A DNA stretch of 64,000 nt from Spartobacteria bacterium UBA695 (GTDB lineage Bacteria > Verrucomicrobiota > Verrucomicrobiia > Chthoniobacterales > Chthoniobacteraceae), in contig DBMP01000016.1 in NCBI GenBank assembly GCA_002298145.1, positions 14,068-78,067 of the forward strand. Reading direction: 5' to 3'. The number at the start of each line of letters is the position of its first letter. Within the stretch, counting starts at the first letter, position 1. A program made the position numbers and the translations under genes. Below, one piece after another: positions 59,316 through 64,000 of the stretch. Below the pieces are notes generated by a model that ran no database searches, was not told the DNA's origin, and saw only the letters and a list, made by a program, of their open reading frames with translations.

Positions 59316-59510
59316 CTGGCGATCCGCTGCGGGTTGGCGGTAGCGTTTAGACAACCGGCAACCCCTATTATTTGGACTTATTTTGCCGATTTTTCAATTT
59401 CCAGTGATGTTTGTTTCGAAAAAGGGACTGTGTCTGTTTGTAGCTTAGGGGAAAATGACCTCGCTTTGCTGGGTCGGCGCGGCGGCGAGCTGCCGATGCT
59501 TGGGGGGCAT

Positions 59511-60440
59511 TTAGGAGGGGTTCCGAGGGTGGAACTTCAGGGTCTGGTCGCGGAATTCGCTGGGCGGAAACGAGTAACAATCCCTAAAGGCGCGCGAGAA
59601 ATGCAGCGGGTCTGGGTAGCCGCACTGGGCCGCGATGGCTTTGATCGGCTCCGTGGTGGTGACGAGCAGTTCCGCCGCGCGGTTCATGCGGCAGTGGACC
59701 AGGTAGACGTAGGGCGAGGGGAGGTTGAAGCGCTTGAATAAACGGCAAATATAGCGCGGGTCGAGGTGGACTGCGTCGGCCACGGCTTGCAGGCTGACCA
59801 GCTCCGTCGCCTGCTCTTCGATCAACCGGCGGCACCGGCTCAAATTAGCCAGCGACTGGGAATAGGGGTGCGTGTCGGCGTTGCCCGCTTCGGTGGTTTT
59901 GAGGAGCAGAAGCTTCATCTGCTGTGCGCAGATTTCGCTCCGCGCAGGGGCGACTTTCTTCCCCTCCCGGATCATTTCGTCAAAGAGATGGCTCAGGACG
60001 TCGAGTTCCGGCGTTCGGCGCACCTCGCCCGGCTGGATGACGCCCAGCGGGGCGAACTCCAGCGCGAGGTTGCCCGAGAAATCGGCGAAATATTTCACCA
60101 TCGGCGAGCGGGGATCGCACCGGATGGCGTGGGCGATCCCCGGGCCGTATAAAAACAGATGGCCGGGGAGCAATCCGTAGGTTTTCCCGCCAATATCCAG
60201 CTCGCCCTTGCCTTGCACCACCAGCTCCAGCCCGTGGCAGACGTAGCCCTCCCGCTCGATGCGGTAATCCGGGCGGCACTCTTCCCGGCCGATGCAGGCG
60301 ACCCGGATGTGGCGGCTTCGGCTGACCCCGGAGGCAAGGTGGCAATAGGCGGCCTGGGTGACTTGTTGGGAGGTCGGCGGAAGCCGGGTGATGGATTTCA
60401 CAAGGTTCATAATATCCATATATCGGGCAACGCTGTCCAT
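59511..60440 (-). CDS. AraC-family transcriptional regulator
   Basis: This 309-aa protein has an N-terminal cupin-like sensing domain (REGYVCHGLELVVQGKGELDIGG) and a C-terminal AraC domain with two helix-turn-helix units (LQAVADAVHLDPRYICRLFKRF and IKAIAAQCGYPDPLHFSRAF). The start is placed at 60440 (MDSVARYM); Met codons at 60419 and 60410 are alternatives. It diverges, 45 bases away, from the fucose-type operon at 60486-63726. It is the probable sugar-responsive activator of that operon. Confidence 0.88.
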   Translation of the reverse strand: MDSVARYMDIMNLVKSITRLPPTSQQVTQAAYCHLASGVSRSRHIRVACIGREECRPDYRIEREGYVCHGLELVVQGKGELDIGGKTYGLLPGHLFLYGPGIAHAIRCDPRSPMVKYFADFSGNLALEFAPLGVIQPGEVRRTPELDVLSHLFDEMIREGKKVAPARSEICAQQMKLLLLKTTEAGNADTHPYSQSLANLSRCRRLIEEQATELVSLQAVADAVHLDPRYICRLFKRFNLPSPYVYLVHCRMNRAAELLVTTTEPIKAIAAQCGYPDPLHFSRAFRDCYSFPPSEFRDQTLKFHPRNPS

Positions 60441-60485
60441 TGAGATTCGCGGTGGGTTTGGGGTTGAATACCTCCAGGTCTCCCC

Positions 60486-60875
60486 ATGATTAAATCCGGA
60501 ATATTGAACCCCAGTCTCGCGGAGTTGCTTTGCCGCTTCCGCCACACGAATACGCTGGTCATTGCCGACCGTGGCTTTCCCTATTGGCCCTCGGTGCCGA
60601 CGGTGGATCTCAGCCTTGTTGACGACGTTCCGACGGTCCGCCAGGTGCTGCGGGCCGTGATGGAATCCTGCACGGTTGGCGCGGCCTGGATGGCGAAGGA
60701 GGTCCATGCGGCCAATCCGCCGGAGGTTTGCTCAGAGTACGCCGAGCTGCTGGGGCCGGTCCAGATCGAGTTCGAGCCCCACGTGGATTTCAAAAAGCGT
60801 GTTCCCTTGGCCATCGGGCTGATCCGCACGGGCGACACCACCCAATACGGCAACCTCATTTTGCAGTCGGCCTGA
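60486..60875 (+). CDS. fucU: FucU/RbsD-family sugar mutarotase
   Basis: This 129-aa protein of the RbsD/FucU fold has MIKSGILNPSLAELLCRFRHTNTLVIADRGFPYWP with the family His and Asp, and a C-terminal IRTGDTTQYGNLILQSA with the conserved Tyr/Asn. It interconverts sugar anomers. L-fucose is favoured over ribose by the neighbouring sugar dehydrogenase and lactonase-type genes and by the GH95 fucosidase in the window. It is the first gene of the operon. Confidence 0.85.
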   Translation: MIKSGILNPSLAELLCRFRHTNTLVIADRGFPYWPSVPTVDLSLVDDVPTVRQVLRAVMESCTVGAAWMAKEVHAANPPEVCSEYAELLGPVQIEFEPHVDFKKRVPLAIGLIRTGDTTQYGNLILQSA

Positions 60876-60915
60876 CCCCCGCCCGTCCATCCATCTAGCC
60901 ACCCATTCCCATCCC

Positions 60916-61851
60916 ATGCATTATCGAAAACTAGGTAAAACCGGCCTCGACGTTTCCGCGCTGGCCTTTGGCGGTTCCTCGCTCGGCGGGGTCTTTCATG
61001 ACATTGACGAACCCGAGGCCATCCGTTCGGTGCACGTTGCGTTGGACTGCGGGATCAACTTGATCGACACGGCTCCCTATTATGGAGCGACCCGCGCGGA
61101 GACGGTTCTCGGCAAGGCGCTGCGGGGCGTGGAGCGCGAGCGCTATTACCTGGCCACGAAAGTCGCCCGGTACGGCCCGGAAATCCCTGACTTCGACTTT
61201 TCCGCCGAGCGCGTGGTGCGCAGCGTGGACGAAAGCCTGCAACGGCTGGGCGTCGATTATGTCGACTTTATCCAGGTGCACGACATGGAGTTTGGCCATA
61301 TCGACCAGATCGTGCACGAGACCATTCCCGCCTTGCTTAAAGTGCGCGATGCGGGGAAGGCCCGTTTCGTCGGGATCACCTGCTTGCCGGTCCGGCTTTT
61401 CAAGGTCGTGCTGGACCAGGTGGAGGTCGATCAGATCCAGTCCTACTGCCATTACTGCCTCAACGATACGGCGCTTGCGGAACTGCTGCCGTATTTGGAG
61501 GCAAAGGGCGTCGGCATATTTAACTCCGCGCCGCTGGCGATGCGCCTCTTGAGCGACGAGGGTGCCCCCGCGTGGCATCCGGCTCCGGAGGCCCTGAAAC
61601 AAAAATGCGCGGAGGCGGCCCGCTTCTGCCGGGCGCACGGGACCGACCTGGGCCGCCTGGCGCTCCAGTTTTCGTTGGCCAACCCGGCGATCCACACCAA
61701 CGTCGTCGGAACGGCTTCACCGTGCCGCGTTCTCGAAAACATCCGCTGCGCCGAGGAGCCGCTCGACCAGGAACTCCTGGCGGAAGTGCTGCGCATTCTC
61801 GGTCCTGTCCACAACGTCACCTGGCCTTCCGGGCGGCCTGAAAACAACTGA
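60916..61851 (+). CDS. Aldo/keto reductase, L-galactose/L-fucose dehydrogenase type
   Basis: This 311-aa AKR has LIDTAPYYGATRAE (Asp/Tyr), YYLATKVARYG (Lys) and FIQVHDMEFG (His), with FSLANPAIHTNVVGTASPCRVLENI for cofactor. The sequence is close in type to L-galactose dehydrogenases, which also oxidise L-fucose to the lactone. Its place between FucU and a lactonase-like amidohydrolase supports a role in the non-phosphorylative fucose route. Confidence 0.85.
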   Translation: MHYRKLGKTGLDVSALAFGGSSLGGVFHDIDEPEAIRSVHVALDCGINLIDTAPYYGATRAETVLGKALRGVERERYYLATKVARYGPEIPDFDFSAERVVRSVDESLQRLGVDYVDFIQVHDMEFGHIDQIVHETIPALLKVRDAGKARFVGITCLPVRLFKVVLDQVEVDQIQSYCHYCLNDTALAELLPYLEAKGVGIFNSAPLAMRLLSDEGAPAWHPAPEALKQKCAEAARFCRAHGTDLGRLALQFSLANPAIHTNVVGTASPCRVLENIRCAEEPLDQELLAEVLRILGPVHNVTWPSGRPENN

Positions 61852-61853
61852 TT

Positions 61854-62873
61854 ATGAAAACTTGCTATATTGAAGCGGCCGGGAAGATCGGCTATGGCGA
61901 AGCAGCCTCCCCCCTGGTGGGGCCAGAGGACGTTCTGCTCAAAGTAAAACGGGTCGGCTACTGCGGTAGCGACCTGAATACCTACCGAGGCTTGAACCCG
62001 CTGGTCGGCTATCCGCGCATCCCGGGGCATGAGCTGACGGCGGAGATTGTGGAAACAGGGAAAGCCGTTCCCGCAACGCTCCGGCCGGGACTCCTGGCCA
62101 CAGTGCTGCCCTACACGGCGTGCGGTCGATGCAGCGCCTGCCTTGCGGGGCGGTCCAATGCCTGCCGGAATAATCAGACCCTCGGGGTTCAGCGCGACGG
62201 GGCGCTGGCGGAGTACCTCTCTGTTCCATATGATAAAATCATCCTGAGTCCGAAGCTCTCGGAGCTGGAGCTGGCCTTGGTCGAGCCGCTTTCCGTGGGG
62301 TTCCACGCAGTAGGCCGCGGGCAGGTGACCAAGGACGATACCGTGCTGGTGTTCGGCTGCGGAATGATCGGCCTCGGGGCAATCGCCTCGGCCGGGCTCG
62401 AACGCGGGGCCCGGGTGATCGCCGTGGACATTGATGACGCGAAGCTCGAACTGGCCCGCCAATGCGGCGCGGCCCATACGGTGAACAGCTGCCGGGAAAA
62501 CCTGGAAGCCGTGGTCGCGGAGTTGACCGCCGGGGAGGGCGTCAACGTCGTCATCGAAGCCGTGGGGCTGCCGCAGACCTACACCCAGGCCGTCGGCGTC
62601 GCCGCGTTTGCCGGGCGGATTGTCTATATTGGTTACGCGAAGGCCGCCGTGGCCTACGAAACCAAGTACTTCGTCATGAAAGAGCTGGATATCCGGGGAT
62701 CGCGCAACGCGACCAAGCAGGATTTCGAGCGGGTCGTCGCCGTTCTGGAGAGTGGGCGCTACCCCTCCGAGCGGACCGTCACGCACACCGTGCCATTCGC
62801 CCAAGCCGGAGAGGCGCTGGAAGCCTGGAGCCGCAATCCCGCCGCAGTCACCAAAATCCACGTAACCCTTTAG
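61854..62873 (+). CDS. Zinc-dependent MDR alcohol/sugar-acid dehydrogenase
   Basis: This 339-aa MDR enzyme has the catalytic zinc site GYCGSDLNTYRG and GHELTAEIV, a four-cysteine structural zinc site CGRCSACLAGRSNAC and a Rossmann VLVFGCGMIGLGAIASA. It resembles L-threonine/sugar-acid dehydrogenases. It starts 2 bases after the previous stop. In fucose oxidation it may act on a keto-deoxy-fuconate intermediate or on the sugar itself. The exact step is uncertain. Confidence 0.84.
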   Translation: MKTCYIEAAGKIGYGEAASPLVGPEDVLLKVKRVGYCGSDLNTYRGLNPLVGYPRIPGHELTAEIVETGKAVPATLRPGLLATVLPYTACGRCSACLAGRSNACRNNQTLGVQRDGALAEYLSVPYDKIILSPKLSELELALVEPLSVGFHAVGRGQVTKDDTVLVFGCGMIGLGAIASAGLERGARVIAVDIDDAKLELARQCGAAHTVNSCRENLEAVVAELTAGEGVNVVIEAVGLPQTYTQAVGVAAFAGRIVYIGYAKAAVAYETKYFVMKELDIRGSRNATKQDFERVVAVLESGRYPSERTVTHTVPFAQAGEALEAWSRNPAAVTKIHVTL

Positions 62874-62886
62874 CCCCCACCAACCG

Positions 62887-63726
62887 ATGCCCCCTCGGAT
62901 CGACGCCCATCATCACTTCTGGAATTACACGCCAGAGGAATTCGATTGGATTGACGACGGCATGGCCGGTCTGCGGCGGAACTTCGCGCCGGAAGACCTG
63001 GCCCCCTGCCTCGCCGAGGCGGGAATCGACGGCGTAGTCTCGGTCCAGGCGCGCCAGACGCTGGCGGAAACCGACTTTCTCCTGAGCCACGCGCGGCGGC
63101 ATGCGTTCATTCGCGGCGTCGTGGGCTGGGTGCCGTTGATTTCAGCCTCAGTGGGGGAGGATCTGGCCCGGCTTGCTGCGCAGAACCCGAAACTGCGCGC
63201 CGTGCGCCACGTGCTCCAGGGCGAACCCGACGAGCGTTACATGCTCCGCGACGACTTCAACCGAGGCGTCGCCCGGCTCGCCCCGCTCGGCCTTGCCTAC
63301 GACCTTCTCATATTCGAGCGCCACCTGCCGCAGACAATCGAGTGCGTCGACCGCCACCCCGGCCAAGTCTTCGTCCTCGATCACATAGCCAAACCTCTTG
63401 TTAAAGAGGGCCGCATCGAGCCCTGGGCCTCGGAAATCCGGAACCTGGCGCGCCGGGAGAACGTATTTTGCAAAATTTCCGGAATGGTCACAGAGGCGGA
63501 TTACCGGAATTGGACCGAGGCGCAGCTCCAGCCCTATTTCGACACCGTGCTGGAGGCCTTTGGCCCCAAGCGCCTCATGTTTGGAAGCGACTGGCCGGTT
63601 TGCCTCGCCGCCACATCCTATAAAGCATGGCATTCCGCCGTCCAACACCTCGCGGAAAAGCTCTCCGACGACGAAAAAGCCGCCCTATTTGGCGGAACAG
63701 CCCAGAAAGCATATCGGCTGGCATAA
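62887..63726 (+). CDS. Amidohydrolase, L-fucono-/rhamnono-lactonase type
   Basis: This 279-aa TIM-barrel hydrolase has IDAHHHFWNY at the N-terminus, a metal-site LDHIAKP and FGSDWPVCLAATSY near the C-terminus, the signature of the COG3618 lactonase group. It opens sugar lactones such as L-fucono-lactone. Its place after the dehydrogenases fits a dehydrogenation-lactonase pathway. No fuconate dehydratase or aldolase gene is present in the window, so the rest of the pathway must lie elsewhere. Confidence 0.87.
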   Translation: MPPRIDAHHHFWNYTPEEFDWIDDGMAGLRRNFAPEDLAPCLAEAGIDGVVSVQARQTLAETDFLLSHARRHAFIRGVVGWVPLISASVGEDLARLAAQNPKLRAVRHVLQGEPDERYMLRDDFNRGVARLAPLGLAYDLLIFERHLPQTIECVDRHPGQVFVLDHIAKPLVKEGRIEPWASEIRNLARRENVFCKISGMVTEADYRNWTEAQLQPYFDTVLEAFGPKRLMFGSDWPVCLAATSYKAWHSAVQHLAEKLSDDEKAALFGGTAQKAYRLA

Positions 63727-63736
63727 ATTGGCGGGC

Positions 63737-63782
63737 AAAAAACCCTCCAGAGTAAATCAGAGAGAGGCTTGGTGGGTTTTTT
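63737..63782. terminator. Bidirectional terminator-like hairpin
   Basis: AAAAAACCC and GGGTTTTTT pair across a 28-base interval after the lactonase gene. The T-run supports termination of the fucose operon. Confidence 0.65.
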
Positions 63783-63823
63783 ATCCGAATAGGAAAAAAT
63801 TTCAAAAAAAGCCGAGGAATGTA

Positions 63824-63851
63824 TTGACCAGGGGGGCAAATCCGCTACTTT
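63824..63851 (+). promoter_or_regulatory. Sigma-70 promoter, rRNA-type, tandem copy 1
   Basis: TTGACC-N16-TACTTT. A 29-base motif with core TCGAAAGCGACGAAAGAATT begins 30 bases after the -10 start, exactly as in copy 2. Confidence 0.7.
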
Positions 63852-63875
63852 AGCCCTCCCGCAACGGAGGGCATC

Positions 63876-63904
63876 GAACGGCTTCGAAAGCGACGAAAGA
63901 ATTT
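63876..63904 (+). repeat. Leader repeat of tandem promoter 1
   Basis: GAACGGCTTCGAAAGCGACG and onward. It matches 63970-63998 at 27 of 29 positions. Confidence 0.75.
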
Positions 63905-63917
63905 GAAAACAATTCGA

Positions 63918-63945
63918 TTGACGCCGACGAAAAAACCGCTAGATT
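63918..63945 (+). promoter_or_regulatory. Sigma-70 promoter, rRNA-type, tandem copy 2
   Basis: TTGACG-N16-TAGATT, the same 16-base spacing as copy 1, 94 bases downstream. Confidence 0.75.
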
Positions 63946-63969
63946 GCTCACCCCGCTACGAAGGGCGCT

Positions 63970-63998
63970 GAACGGAATCGAAAGCGACGAAAGAATTT
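63970..63998 (+). repeat. Leader repeat of tandem promoter 2
   Basis: GAACGGAATCGAAAGCGACG and onward. The window ends here. Confidence 0.75.
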
Positions 63999-64000
63999 AA

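Overview
Likely organism. The window is high-GC DNA with three TonB-dependent receptors, a GH95 alpha-L-fucosidase, an oxidative L-fucose-type operon and five UroD-fold methyltransferases. It contains no phage, insertion sequence or CRISPR signal, so it reads as ordinary chromosome from a Gram-negative anaerobe or facultative anaerobe. A Verrucomicrobiota (Opitutales-like) source is my best guess. That guess rests on gene content only.

Layout. (1) 1-10011, minus strand: two metal-chelate uptake operons. Each is a TonB receptor with a FecBCD/BtuFCD-type ABC importer; the ATPase of the first lies off the left edge or elsewhere. (2) 10299-13435, minus strand: a three-gene module (cytosolic binding-protein-like protein, two-CxxC GTPase, permease-less ABC ATPase) and a DUF2292 protein. 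(3) 13810-21156, plus strand: two corrinoid-type methyltransferases, an O-acetylhomoserine-sulfhydrylase-like enzyme, a SAM methyltransferase, a DMSP-lyase-like cupin, a RACo-type corrinoid activator and a corrinoid protein. (4) 21874-28062: an outer-membrane barrel, then cystathionine beta-synthase, a cystathionine gamma-family enzyme, an aminotransferase and a HAD phosphatase. (5) 28214-31022, minus strand: a second corrinoid protein with two methyltransferases. Divergent from it, 31412-36026 holds a sulfonate/taurine-type ABC importer, a fifth methyltransferase and a DUF1847 protein. (6) 36126-38842: a GlcD/GlcF-type pair. (7) 38851-44778: GH95 fucosidase, deoxyribosyltransferase-like protein, SulP transporter and an XRE regulator with a molybdate-binding-like domain. 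(8) 45004-54682: a second copy of the three-gene module, then a third chelate-uptake operon with DUF364 and TrmO/TsaA-like genes. (9) 54679-59315: an aldo/keto reductase and a DUF318 permease with three TIGR03943-type proteins. (10) 59511-63726: an AraC regulator and an L-fucose-type oxidative operon. (11) 63824-64000: tandem rRNA-type promoters running off the right edge.

How it fits together. Two regulatory layers can be read from the DNA. Five sigma-54 promoters (TGGCAC-N5-TTGCT type) drive the three uptake operons and both three-gene modules. Three of them start transcription at the same perfectly conserved 23-base sequence and share a second hairpin near the start codon, forming a leader RNA I do not recognise. 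Separately, a conserved promoter with an overlapping TACCYACC...TAGGTG dyad precedes the methyltransferase operon, the outer-membrane barrel and the ABC importer, with a shorter version in front of the divergent corrinoid operon. I infer a regulon for taking up and demethylating or cleaving methylated sulfur compounds, using corrinoid chemistry and feeding Met/Cys metabolism, and beside it a sigma-54-controlled system for acquiring and inserting a metal. The substrate of each methyltransferase and the metal or chelate cannot be read from sequence alone.
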